64,000 bases of DNA from the NCBI RefSeq assembly GCF_003344625.1, contig NZ_QPKJ02000001.1, positions 1,302,001-1,366,000 on the forward strand, in the 5' to 3' direction. The stretch comes from Solirubrobacter deserti (GTDB lineage: Bacteria; Actinomycetota; Thermoleophilia; Solirubrobacterales; Solirubrobacteraceae). This document shows positions 35,114 through 42,886 of this stretch, piece after piece; position 1 is the first letter of the stretch, and the number at the start of each line of letters is the position of its first letter. Both the position numbers and the translations under genes were made by a program. Under the pieces are notes generated by a model. It was not told the origin of the DNA. It searched no databases and was given only the letters and a program-made list of their open reading frames with translations.

Positions 35114-36251
35114 ACCGCTCCGCGCCCTCTGGCTGACCGAGACGTACCCGCCGAGCCGCGGCGGGATGGCGCAGTCGTGCGACCGGATCGTCCGCGGGCT
35201 GCGCCGCGCGGGCGTGCTCGTCGACGTCCTGCACTTCGTGCCGACCGCGCGCGGGTTCCGGCCATGGGTGCTGGAGGAGCAGGCGGGCGGGCGCTATCTC
35301 AGCTGCGCGGTGGAGGACGACCCGGCGCACGCGCTCAACCGGGCGTGGGCGACGCTGCAGGCGCAGCCGGTCGCGTACACGCACGTCGTCGCGTTCGGCG
35401 GCTCGCGCCCGATCATGGCCGGCCCGGTGCTCGCCGCCTGGCTCGGGGCGCCGCTGATCACGCTGATCCGCGGCAACGACTTCGACGCCGCCGTCTTCTC
35501 GATCCGGCGCCGGCCGGTTCTCGACGACGCGCTGCGCCGCAGCGCGCTGGTGATCGCCAACTCGCGCTCGAAGGTCGAGCGCATCGCGGCCATGCACCCT
35601 GAGACCACCACCCGGTGGATTCCCAACGGGATCGAGCGCGAGTGGGCGCTCGCGCCGTCCGACCGCGCGCACGCCGCCGCCTGGCGGGAGGGCCGTGACC
35701 GGCTCACGCTCGGCCTGTTCGGCCAGCTGAAGGCCAAGAAGGGCGGCGTCTTCCTGCTCGACGCGCTGCTGCGCTCCGGCGTCGCCGACCGCTTCCACCT
35801 GCTGCTGGCGGGCTGGATGGCGCCGGACATGGAGGCCTGGCTGGCCGAGCACGAGCTCGAGCACACGGCGCTGCCGTTCCTGGACCGCTACGAGCTGCTG
35901 CCCTGGTACGCCGCGTGCGACTTCTTGGCGATCCCGTCCTTCTATGACGGGCTCCCGAACGTGCTGGTCGAAGCGGCCGCGCTCGGCGTCCCGATGATCG
36001 CCGCGCGCGTGGACGGCATGGCCGACGTGCTCGCCGACGGCGAGACCGCGTTCCTGTTCGAGCCGGGCGACGAGCCCCGCGCCGCGTGGGCGCTGCAACG
36101 CGCCGCACGCCTGGACGCCGCCGGGCGCGAGCGGATGGCCGAAGCGTGCCGCGAGCTCGCCCGCACGACGCTCGACGGCGACCGCGAGATCGCCGCCTAC
36201 GTCGAGGCGCTGCACGAGACGCGCGCGACGCGCCTCGCGGCGGTCCGATGA
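35079..36251 (+). CDS. Family 4 glycosyltransferase
   Basis: This 390-residue GT-B enzyme has the N-terminal LWLTETYPPSRGGMAQSCDR acceptor loop, IRGNDFD, IANSRSKVER, WIPNGIE, and the C-terminal donor site FYDGLPNVLVEAAALGVPMIA. It differs enough from the first GT4 of the operon to have another donor or acceptor. The ATG lies within the zinc-finger gene; a short frame precedes the next gene. Likely role: stepwise building of a cell-surface glycan. Confidence 0.92.
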   Translation: MTTTAAASATPEPLRALWLTETYPPSRGGMAQSCDRIVRGLRRAGVLVDVLHFVPTARGFRPWVLEEQAGGRYLSCAVEDDPAHALNRAWATLQAQPVAYTHVVAFGGSRPIMAGPVLAAWLGAPLITLIRGNDFDAAVFSIRRRPVLDDALRRSALVIANSRSKVERIAAMHPETTTRWIPNGIEREWALAPSDRAHAAAWREGRDRLTLGLFGQLKAKKGGVFLLDALLRSGVADRFHLLLAGWMAPDMEAWLAEHELEHTALPFLDRYELLPWYAACDFLAIPSFYDGLPNVLVEAAALGVPMIAARVDGMADVLADGETAFLFEPGDEPRAAWALQRAARLDAAGRERMAEACRELARTTLDGDREIAAYVEALHETRATRLAAVR

Positions 36252-36328
36252 CGCGCCGCCGCCGCGTGCGGGGCGCGCCGCCCCGCTCCCGCGCGCACTC
36301 GGCCCGGCCCAATCCCACGGGCCCGTGA
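36248..36328 (+). CDS. Possible 26-residue bridge ORF
   Basis: An ATG overlapping the glycosyltransferase stop (ATGA) opens a 26-codon, Arg/Pro-rich frame whose TGA overlaps the GTG start of the next gene (GTGA). It could carry ribosomes across the 73-bp gap by translational coupling. No known peptide resembles it and no separate ribosome site is seen, so a functional product is doubtful. Confidence 0.25.
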   Translation: MTRRRRVRGAPPRSRAHSARPNPTGP

Positions 36329-37056
36329 TCCTCTACTACGCCCTCGGCGGCGGGCTCGGCCATCTCACTCGCGCGCGCAAGGTCCTCGGCGACCGCGAGG
36401 ACGCCGTCCTGCTCACCGCCTCCAAGCACGCGCGCGACCCGCGCGTGACCGCCGGGCGGCCCGTCATCCCCGTCCCCCGCCGGCTCGGCGAGGACCGGGA
36501 CGCGTTTCGTGCCTGGTTGCGCGCGTTGCTCGACGACCTCCAGCCCGACGAGCTGCTCGTGGACGCGTTCCCCGGCGGGATCCTCGGCGAGCTGTGCGGC
36601 CTGGAGCTCCCGCGCGCGCGGCTGGTCGCCCGCGCGCTGCGCTGGGACGCGTACGCGCCGCGCCTGGACGGGCCGCTTCCGCGCTACCAAGCCGTGCACG
36701 CGCTCGAACCGCTGCCGTACGCGCCGCCCGGCCCGATCACGCCGCTGACACTCCCCCACGCCGCGCCGGGCGCGGCGCTGCACGACGGCCCGCACACGCT
36801 CGTCGTGCACGCCGGTCCCGAGCACGAACTCGATCAGCTGCTCGCGCACGCGCGCGGGAAGACGCTCGTGATCCACCCGAAGCACCTCGACGTGTATCCC
36901 GCCGAACCGCACCTCGTACACGCCGAGCACATCGTCACTGCGGCCGGCTTCAACGCGATCCACGAAACCGCTCCGCATCGGGACCGGCACACCGCGGTGC
37001 CGCTGCCGCGCGCACTCGACGATCAGTACGCCCGCGCTGCAATGATCCGCGCATGA
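36325..37056 (+). CDS. GT28-like glycosyltransferase-related protein
   Basis: This 243-residue protein starts VILYYALGGGLGHLTRARKVL, the glycine-rich first loop of MurG/GT28-like enzymes, and ends with an EHIVTAAGFNAIHETAPHRD segment like their donor-binding half, followed by VPLPRALDDQYARAAMI. It is much shorter than full GT-B enzymes (about 350-400 residues), so the linker and part of the donor domain are reduced. It starts at GTG and overlaps DUF4234 by 4 bp. A glycan role is likely; the exact reaction is unknown. Confidence 0.8.
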   Translation: MILYYALGGGLGHLTRARKVLGDREDAVLLTASKHARDPRVTAGRPVIPVPRRLGEDRDAFRAWLRALLDDLQPDELLVDAFPGGILGELCGLELPRARLVARALRWDAYAPRLDGPLPRYQAVHALEPLPYAPPGPITPLTLPHAAPGAALHDGPHTLVVHAGPEHELDQLLAHARGKTLVIHPKHLDVYPAEPHLVHAEHIVTAAGFNAIHETAPHRDRHTAVPLPRALDDQYARAAMIRA

Positions 37057-37583
37057 GCGCACCGATGCCGGGCTACTACGATCAGCAGCAGCCGCCTCCG
37101 GGGTTCCACGACACGCGGGTGATCCGCAGCGTCGGGCGGTGCTTTCTCCTGCTGCTCGTGAGCGGCGGGCTGTGGGCCTTCGCGTGGATCTACCACACCA
37201 CCCGCGAGGTCTCCAACAAGGTCAACAACCCGGCGCCGTCACCGGCGTTCCGCACGGTGATGTACGTCGTGCCGATCGCGAACTACGTGATGTGGTTACT
37301 GGCCTGGAAGGACATCGAGGAGTACTGCAAGCGCGCGCGCTCGGAGGACTTCCCCATGGTGCTGTTCTTCATCCTCACGCTGATCCTCGGCTTCCCCGGG
37401 ATCTTCACCTTCCCGATCGTGCAGTCGCGGATGAACCAGGCGCACCGCGCGGCCACGAACGGTCAGGCGACCAACGCGCCGATGCAGACGATCGACTGGG
37501 TGTTCATCGCGCTCGGGCTCGTGTTCTGGGCCCTCTTGTGGTTGTTCATCATCGTCGCGATCATCGCGGGGTCGTCGAGCTAG
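37053..37583 (+). CDS. DUF4234-like membrane protein
   Basis: This 176-residue protein starts with a Pro/Gln-rich cytoplasmic tail (MPGYYDQQQPPPGF) and has about four membrane helices, including LLLLVSGGLWAFAWIYHTTREV, which matches the DUF4234 signature, and a last helix at the C-terminus. Function unknown. The ATG overlaps the GT28-like stop (ATGA), so it is the last gene of the glycan operon. Its 3' end overlaps the convergent MFS gene by 23 bp. Confidence 0.83.
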   Translation: MSAPMPGYYDQQQPPPGFHDTRVIRSVGRCFLLLLVSGGLWAFAWIYHTTREVSNKVNNPAPSPAFRTVMYVVPIANYVMWLLAWKDIEEYCKRARSEDFPMVLFFILTLILGFPGIFTFPIVQSRMNQAHRAATNGQATNAPMQTIDWVFIALGLVFWALLWLFIIVAIIAGSSS

Positions 37584-38727
37584 TCGCGAGCGGGCGCACG
37601 GCGCCCGCAATCAACGCGGCCAGCCCGAGCAGCGCGATCACCGCGATCAGCGCGCGCGAGACGCTGCTGTGCTCGCCGAGCACGCCGAGCAGCGGCGGCC
37701 CGGCCAGGAACGCGCAGTAGGCGATCGAGGAGACGACGCTCACCCGCGCCGCGGCGAGCGCGGGGTCATCGGCCCCGGCGCTCATCCCCACCGGGAATCC
37801 AAGCGCGAGGCCGGCGCCCCACAGCACGGCGCCGGCGATCGCGACGCCCGTGCTCGGCCCGAAGCAGAACAAGCCCAGCCCGATCACCGACAGCACCGCC
37901 AGGCCGCGGACGATCTTCACGCGCCCGTGGCGCTCGAGCAGCCCCGGGCCGACCCAGCGCACGGCGGTCATCGCCGTCAGAAAGGCGGCGAGCCCGAGCG
38001 TCCCGATCGCGTCGGCTGCGCCGTGGTCCTCGATCAGCGCGACGCCGATCCAGTCGTTGCCGGCGCCCTCGGCGAACGCGAACGCCAGCACGAACACGCC
38101 GACCAGCAGCGTCCGCGGCTCCTTCCAGGCGCGGAAGCCGTAGCTCGGCGCCTCGTCCTCGTCCTCGCGGTCGGGCAGGAACGCCCGCACGGCCAGCGGC
38201 AGCCCCACCGCCACCGCCGCGCCGACCACGGCGAGGTGCACGGAGACGGGCACGTCGAGCGCGACCATCGCCACACCGCCGAGCGCGCCGCCGACGGTGC
38301 CGAAGCTGAACCCGGCGTGAAAGCGGGGCATGATCGCCCGCCCGATCCGCTGCTCGACCAGCGCGCCCTGGACGTTCATGGCCACGTCCCAGCTCGCCAT
38401 CCCGTAGCCGGTCAGCACCAGCCCGAGGACCACCGGGATCACGCCGACGTCCAGGCTCAGGGCGACGCCCACCAGCGCCGTCCCGCTCAGCGCGCTGCCC
38501 ACGGCCACGCAGCGGCGGGAGCCGAAGCGGTGGATGATCGGCCCCGAGAGCGGCAGCCCGACCACCGAGCCGACCGCGATCGCGAACAGGACGAAGCCGA
38601 GCTCGGCCGCGCTCAACTCGAGCTGCGCCTTGACCTGCGGGATCCGCGACGCCCAGCTCGCGAACGCGAAGCCGTTGACGACGAACGCCGCGTAGACGGC
38701 GCGGACGGCGGCGGACTCGGGGCTCAT
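37561..38727 (-). CDS. Major facilitator superfamily transporter
   Basis: This 388-residue, 12-helix transporter begins AAVRAVYAAFVVNGFAFASWASRIP, with IIHRFGSRRCVAVGSALSG as the loop 2-3 motif and a central acidic loop (LPDREDEDEAP). It resembles the YbjJ-like MFS group, but the substrate is unknown. The ATG at 38727 is preferred over a GTG four codons upstream. It is divergent from the GNAT gene with only 14 bp between starts, and overlaps DUF4234 at its 3' end. Confidence 0.92.
   Translation of the reverse strand: MSPESAAVRAVYAAFVVNGFAFASWASRIPQVKAQLELSAAELGFVLFAIAVGSVVGLPLSGPIIHRFGSRRCVAVGSALSGTALVGVALSLDVGVIPVVLGLVLTGYGMASWDVAMNVQGALVEQRIGRAIMPRFHAGFSFGTVGGALGGVAMVALDVPVSVHLAVVGAAVAVGLPLAVRAFLPDREDEDEAPSYGFRAWKEPRTLLVGVFVLAFAFAEGAGNDWIGVALIEDHGAADAIGTLGLAAFLTAMTAVRWVGPGLLERHGRVKIVRGLAVLSVIGLGLFCFGPSTGVAIAGAVLWGAGLALGFPVGMSAGADDPALAAARVSVVSSIAYCAFLAGPPLLGVLGEHSSVSRALIAVIALLGLAALIAGAVRPLATSSTTPR
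37590..37608 (+). terminator. GC hairpin after DUF4234 gene
   Basis: A perfect 8-bp stem (GCGGGCGC/GCGCCCGC) with a 3-base loop lies 6 bp after the DUF4234 stop, inside the end of the opposite-strand MFS gene. It could end the glycan operon. No T-run. Confidence 0.45.
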
Positions 38728-38741
38728 ACTGGCCGCCACCC

Positions 38742-39206
38742 ATGTCGCAGATCGCTCCCGACGACCCGCACGCCGACGACGTGCACGCCCTCCTGACGAG
38801 CCACCTGGCGTTCATCCGTGCCCACACCGGGCCCGACGACGACTTCTCCCTGGCGGCCGACGAGCTCACCGACGCCGCCGTGACGCTCTACAGCTTCCGC
38901 GCCGGCGACGGCGAGCTGCTCGGCGTCGCCGCGCTCAAGCACCTCGACGACACGCACGCCGAGCTGAAGTCGATGCACACCGCGGAGGCCGCACGCGGGC
39001 GGGGCGTCGGCCGGGCGCTCGTCGCCCATCTGCTCGCCGTGGCGCGCGAGCGCGGGTACGCGCGCGTGAGCCTGGAGACCGGGTCGGGCCCCGAGTGGGT
39101 GCCGGCGCGGACGCTGTACGCGCGGGCGGGCTTCTCCGAATGCGAGCCGTTCGGGAACTACACGCCCCACCCGGCGTGCACGTTCATGACGCGCGCGCTG
39201 CACTAG
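38742..39206 (+). CDS. GNAT-family N-acetyltransferase
   Basis: This 154-residue acyl-CoA-dependent acetyltransferase has the acetyl-CoA loop AARGRGVGRALVAHLLAVARERGY preceded by AELKSMHT and followed by VSLETGSGPEW and ARTLYARAGFSECEPFGNY, as in the PhnO/YhhY-like small GNATs. The acceptor is unknown. Its TAG stop shares a CTAG palindrome with the stop of the CDF gene on the other strand. Confidence 0.93.
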   Translation: MSQIAPDDPHADDVHALLTSHLAFIRAHTGPDDDFSLAADELTDAAVTLYSFRAGDGELLGVAALKHLDDTHAELKSMHTAEAARGRGVGRALVAHLLAVARERGYARVSLETGSGPEWVPARTLYARAGFSECEPFGNYTPHPACTFMTRALH

Positions 39207-40117
39207 GCGCCCAGCGTCAGCAGCCGGTCCGGGTGCTGGTGGTCGACCTGGAGCGTCGTGTGATCGATGCCGAAGCGCTCGTGCAGCAAGGACTCGAGCT
39301 GACGCCGGCGGCCGTGGCAGTCGTCGCCCTCGCGGACGAGGACGTGCGCGGCGAGCGCCGGGAAGCCGGACGTGACCTCCCACACGTGCAGGTCGTGCAC
39401 CTCGACGACGCCGTCCGCGCGGGCGAGCGCGGTGCCGACCTCGTTGATGTCGATGTCCTTCGGCGTGCCCTCGAGCAGGATCCGGCCCGAGTCGCGCAGC
39501 AGCCGCCAGCCTGAGCGCACCATCAGCGCGGACACGAGCAGCGCCGCGATGCCGTCCGCCTCCCCGAAGCCCGTCAACACGATGACCACGCCCGCGATCA
39601 CGGCCGCGACCGAGCCGTAGAGGTCCATCAGCACGTGCGCCATGGCCCCTTCGACGTTGAGCCCACGGCGCTCGGAGCGCGAGAGCGCCCACGCCGATGC
39701 GATGTTCACCAGCGCGCCGAGCACGCCGACGACGATCACGAGCCCGCCCTCGACCTCCGGCGGCTCGAACAGCCGCCGCACGGACTCGAGCGCGAGCACG
39801 CCGGCGAGCACGAGCAGCGTCGCGCCGTTCGCCTGGGCCGCGAGGATCTCGGCCCGTCCCAGCCCGAACGTGAAGCGGCGCGTAGGCGGCCGCGCGGCCA
39901 GCCCGGCCGCCACCAGCGCGAGCGCGATCGCCCCCGCGTCGGTGAGCATGTGCGCGGCGTCCGAGAGCAGCGCGAGCGAGGACGCGATCAGACCGACGAC
40001 GACCTCGACGACCATGAACGAGACGATCAGCAGCAGGGCGACGGTCAGCCACCGGCGATCCGCGTCCGCGGACGGCCCGTGGCTGTGACCATGCCCGTGC
40101 CCATGATCGTGCGCCAT
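39203..40117 (-). CDS. Cation diffusion facilitator metal exporter (CzcD type)
   Basis: This 304-residue exporter has a His-rich N-terminus (MAHDHGHGHGHSHG), six membrane helices, and the CDF zinc sites: SDAAHMLTDAGAI in helix 2 and HVLMDLYGSV in helix 5. The C-terminal cytoplasmic domain ends with HDLHVWEVTSG and DHTTLQVDH. It would move Zn(II) or a similar ion outward in exchange for protons. Its start codon is the centre of a 22-bp palindrome and has no ribosome site; the stop of a 44-codon gene lies 15 bp upstream on the same strand. Confidence 0.94.
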   Translation of the reverse strand: MAHDHGHGHGHSHGPSADADRRWLTVALLLIVSFMVVEVVVGLIASSLALLSDAAHMLTDAGAIALALVAAGLAARPPTRRFTFGLGRAEILAAQANGATLLVLAGVLALESVRRLFEPPEVEGGLVIVVGVLGALVNIASAWALSRSERRGLNVEGAMAHVLMDLYGSVAAVIAGVVIVLTGFGEADGIAALLVSALMVRSGWRLLRDSGRILLEGTPKDIDINEVGTALARADGVVEVHDLHVWEVTSGFPALAAHVLVREGDDCHGRRRQLESLLHERFGIDHTTLQVDHQHPDRLLTLGA

Positions 40118-40127
40118 GGCGCACGAT
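40106..40127 (-). promoter_or_regulatory. Perfect 22-bp palindrome centred on the CDF start codon
   Basis: The arms ATCGTGCGC and GCGCACGAT flank CATG; the ATG in the middle is the CDF start. In the mRNA this folds into a 9-bp stem with CAUG as loop. As DNA it is a perfectly symmetric candidate operator. No Shine-Dalgarno sequence is seen just upstream. Confidence 0.6.
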
Positions 40128-40132
40128 GCTAG

Positions 40133-40267
40133 CTACGCGGTGCTGACCGCCAGGCGGGGCTCCACCGGCGTCGCGTTGCGGAACAGGTCGAGCACCGGGC
40201 AGTGGGCGTTGCCCGCCTCGGTGCCGATGGCTTGCTCGTTGGCTTCGATCGCGGCGGTGACCGACAT
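40133..40267 (-). CDS. 44-residue protein of unknown function upstream of the CDF exporter
   Basis: An ATG preceded by AGGAGG at ideal spacing opens a 44-codon frame: MSVTAAIEANEQAIG, then EAGNAHCPVLDLF and RNATPVEPRLAVSTA. It has one Cys and one His next to each other (AHCPV). No signal peptide, membrane helix or known family is recognised. It lies 15 bp before the CDF gene on the same strand and is divergent from a 251-residue protein of unclear type. It may be a small regulator or metal-related protein of the exporter, or a precursor peptide; both are guesses. The ribosome site is the main support for it being real. Confidence 0.68.
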   Translation of the reverse strand: MSVTAAIEANEQAIGTEAGNAHCPVLDLFRNATPVEPRLAVSTA

Positions 40268-40294
40268 ACTCGACCTCCTGGGAGGAAATAGTGG

Positions 40295-40310
40295 AAACCC
40301 GGTCGGGTTT
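40295..40310. promoter_or_regulatory. Palindrome AAACCCG-GT-CGGGTTT, candidate operator
   Basis: Perfect 7-bp arms with a 2-bp centre lie between the divergent 44-codon gene (28 bp away) and the 251-residue gene (18 bp away). A smaller inverted repeat, GGTA-CGC-TACC, follows at 40314-40324. Position fits a dimeric regulator acting on both directions. Confidence 0.5.
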
Positions 40311-40328
40311 ATCGGTACGCTACCCGGC

Positions 40329-41084
40329 ATGACCCATCCGCTGCACCGCCTCCTCGAGCTCAGCCACCCCTCGGCTCAGGTCGCGGTGCCCGGACCGGTC
40401 GAGCCGGCGCTGATCTCCTACTACCTCGAGCTGATCGGTGTCGGGGCGGGAGACCGGATCGTCGAGAGCGTATACGAGCCGGAGCCCGCGGTCGTCTCCC
40501 TCAACGACCTGCGGGCGGCTCGCGTCCCGCTCGCCCCCGCGGACGCCGACCCCGCGGCCACCGTGCGCGTCCGCGTGCGGGCCGACCACTCGGTGCAGGT
40601 GCTGTCCGCGCACGACCGGCTCCCGGACGGCGGCACGCGGCTGTCCTCCGGCGCGGCCTACATCGACGAGCTCTACCGCCACGGCGCGCGCACGGGCGCG
40701 CGGGTGGCGGCGAACGGCTTCACCGGCGCCTTCGCGCTCGACTTCGACCAAGCCGCCGCCGCGATCGGGCCGAGCGACCAGCCGGAGGAGCACGCGCACG
40801 CGACGCTGCTCGCCCTGCGCGCGAACGCCTTCCGCGCCGGCACCGTCTTCTTCGACGGCGACTGGCGTGAGGCCGTCGCGGCCCTGCGCGCGTCCGGGGC
40901 CGCCTGGAACCCGATCGCGCGCGCGGGCGTGGTGCTGTACGGGCTGGAGTCGCTCGCGGACACGGGCGAGCTGAGCCTGGTCGCGCTCGGCAACGCGCGC
41001 ACGGAGGCCGAGCAGTGCTTCTACGCGGGCGCGGGCGCGCTCGCCGCCGTCCACGCGGCGACGACGTTGCGCTCGGCGGCGTAG
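40329..41084 (+). CDS. Unrecognised protein, weak ATP-grasp (PGM1-like) resemblance
   Basis: This 251-residue protein starts at an ATG (MTHPLHRLLELSHPS) 61 bp from the divergent 44-codon gene. It has SAQVAVPGPVEPALISYYLE, a TRLSSGAAYIDELYRH segment, GARVAANGFTGAFALDF, and a C-terminal GVVLYGLESLADTGELSLVA followed by RTEAEQCFY. The last parts resemble the end of PGM1-type ATP-grasp peptide ligases (GVVFH...GRVGLTA), but the usual EINLR-like metal-binding region is not evident, so activity is doubtful. It overlaps the convergent NmrA-like gene by 64 bp. The family assignment is a weak impression only. Confidence 0.7.
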   Translation: MTHPLHRLLELSHPSAQVAVPGPVEPALISYYLELIGVGAGDRIVESVYEPEPAVVSLNDLRAARVPLAPADADPAATVRVRVRADHSVQVLSAHDRLPDGGTRLSSGAAYIDELYRHGARTGARVAANGFTGAFALDFDQAAAAIGPSDQPEEHAHATLLALRANAFRAGTVFFDGDWREAVAALRASGAAWNPIARAGVVLYGLESLADTGELSLVALGNARTEAEQCFYAGAGALAAVHAATTLRSAA

Positions 41085-41881
41085 GCGTCGAACGACCGCG
41101 GCGGGCGTCCGGTGACGCGCTCGACGTCGTCCGTCGGGCCGTTCGCGCTCGCGCGGATCAGCCCGGTGAGGTCGGCCAGCAGCTGGGCGTAGTCGGCCGG
41201 GACGCCGTTGGCCATCAGGTCGTCGCGCCACGCCTCCGGCGACGGGTCGACGTGACGGACCGCGCGGCCCGACGCCGCGGTGATCTTTTCCGCCACCTGC
41301 GCGAACGAGAGCGCCTCCGGCCCGGCCAGCGTGTACTCGGCGCCGGCGTGCGCGTCCGGGTCCAGCAGCGTCGCCGCCGCGACGTCGGCGATGTCGTCGG
41401 CGTGGATGAAGGCCTCCGCGCCGTCGCCGGTGGGCGCGACGACGATGCCGTCGCTGACGATCGTGGGCGCGAAGAAGAACTCGTCGAAGTCCTGCATGAA
41501 CCAGCCGGGGCGCAGGATCGAGTGGGTGAACGCGGTCCGGCGGCCGAGCTCGAGCTCGACGGCGCGATGGGCGTTCTCCGGCGGCGCGAGCTCGACGCCA
41601 CGGGCGCTGAGGAACGTGACGTGGCGGACGCCGGCGGCCTCGGACCGGTCGAACAGCTGCACCGCGTACCCGACGTAGCCGAGGTCGAAGTCGGGCGCGA
41701 CGACGTAGACGGCGGCCGCGCCGGCGAGCGCGGCGTCGTAGGTCGAGGGGTCGTGCCAGTCGAAGCGCACGTCGGCGTTCTTGCGCGCAGCCGTGCGGAC
41801 CGTCGCGCCCGCGGCGCGCAGGCGAGGAGCGATGCGGCGACCGGTCTTGCCGGTGCCCCCGAGAACCAGAATCGTGCTCAT
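41021..41881 (-). CDS. NmrA-like NAD(P)-binding oxidoreductase
   Basis: This 286-residue atypical short-chain dehydrogenase has the glycine-rich loop ILVLGGTGKTGRRIAPRL, then AAAVYVVAPDFD, ILRPGWFMQDFDEF and AFIHADDIADVAAATLLDPD, typical of NmrA/azoreductase-like proteins. They bind NAD(P) and act as redox sensors or quinone/azo reductases; which one is not predictable. It is divergent from an AraC gene by 57 bp, a usual pairing in which the regulator controls the oxidoreductase. Confidence 0.93.
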   Translation of the reverse strand: MSTILVLGGTGKTGRRIAPRLRAAGATVRTAARKNADVRFDWHDPSTYDAALAGAAAVYVVAPDFDLGYVGYAVQLFDRSEAAGVRHVTFLSARGVELAPPENAHRAVELELGRRTAFTHSILRPGWFMQDFDEFFFAPTIVSDGIVVAPTGDGAEAFIHADDIADVAAATLLDPDAHAGAEYTLAGPEALSFAQVAEKITAASGRAVRHVDPSPEAWRDDLMANGVPADYAQLLADLTGLIRASANGPTDDVERVTGRPPRSFDAYAAERNVVAAWTAASAPAPA

Positions 41882-41938
41882 ACGTGCAGTTCACCGCACA
41901 GAATCGAGATGATCCATGCTTGATCCGCTCTCTCAGAT

Positions 41939-42886
41939 ATGCGATCGTCTCGCCTCGTGGACTTGGTGACAGACATGCTGGAGCGCGCACGCGCCCGCGG
42001 CGCGTGCTTTTCGCACTCCGTCATCCGCGGTCCGTTCGGGCTCGCGTTCGACGCGGTCGCCGGGCTCGCCGTGCACGCCGTCGTGGAGGGCGAGCTGTTC
42101 CTGTGGACGGACGACCGGACGCGCTGCGAGCGGCTGATCTCGGGCGACATCGCGCTCGTGCGCGGCGGGCTCGACCACTGCCTGGCGACCTCGCCGGACG
42201 CGGCGCTGACGCCGCTCGACGACTTCCTCGCGGACACCCGCGTGTCCGAGCGCCGGTACGCGAGCGGCACGGAAGGCGACCCGGCCGAGTTCTTCTGCGG
42301 CGCCTACATGTTCGAGGGCGACCTGTGCGACGAGCTGCTGCGCCGGCTGCCGGACACGATCCGCCTGCGGCCCGCGGCGGGCAGCGCCCTGCGTACGACG
42401 CTCGACCTGCTCGCGCGCGAGATGGACACCGACGAGCCGGGCCAGCAGACGCTGCTCGACCGGCTGCTGGACGTCGCGCTCGTCCAGGCGCTGCGCGAGC
42501 ACTTCACGGCGATGCGGGAGGACGCGCCGGCGTGGTACCGCGCATCCGCCGATCCGCAGCTCGGCCCGGCGCTGCGCGCGGTGCACGCCCGGCCGGACCA
42601 CCCCTGGACGGTCGAGTCGCTCGCCGCCGAGGCCACGCTGTCACGCGCGGCGTTCGCCCGCCGCTTCAGCGCAGCGCTCGGCGTCGCGCCGCTCACGTAC
42701 GTCACGAGCTGGCGGATGGCGCTCGCCCGCGAGCAGCTGCGCGACTCCGAAGACCAGATCGCCGCCGTCGCCTCCGCCCTGGGCTACGCGTCCGAGTTCT
42801 CGTTCGCCGCCGCGTTCAAGCGCCACCACGGTCTCGCGCCCGGCAAGTGGCGCGCTCAGGCGCACCTGGCCTCGGCCACCAGCTGA
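41939..42886 (+). CDS. AraC-family transcriptional regulator
   Basis: This 315-residue regulator has an N-terminal cupin-like ligand domain of the AraC_binding_2/6 type (SHSVIRGPFGLAF, LVRGGLDHCLA, FFCGAYMFEGDLCDELLRRL) and a C-terminal double helix-turn-helix (DHPWTVESLAAEATLSRAAF, then DQIAAVASALGYASEFSFAA). It is divergent from the NmrA-like gene, its most likely target. The end overlaps the convergent kinase gene by 31 bp. Confidence 0.93.
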   Translation: MRSSRLVDLVTDMLERARARGACFSHSVIRGPFGLAFDAVAGLAVHAVVEGELFLWTDDRTRCERLISGDIALVRGGLDHCLATSPDAALTPLDDFLADTRVSERRYASGTEGDPAEFFCGAYMFEGDLCDELLRRLPDTIRLRPAAGSALRTTLDLLAREMDTDEPGQQTLLDRLLDVALVQALREHFTAMREDAPAWYRASADPQLGPALRAVHARPDHPWTVESLAAEATLSRAAFARRFSAALGVAPLTYVTSWRMALAREQLRDSEDQIAAVASALGYASEFSFAAAFKRHHGLAPGKWRAQAHLASATS

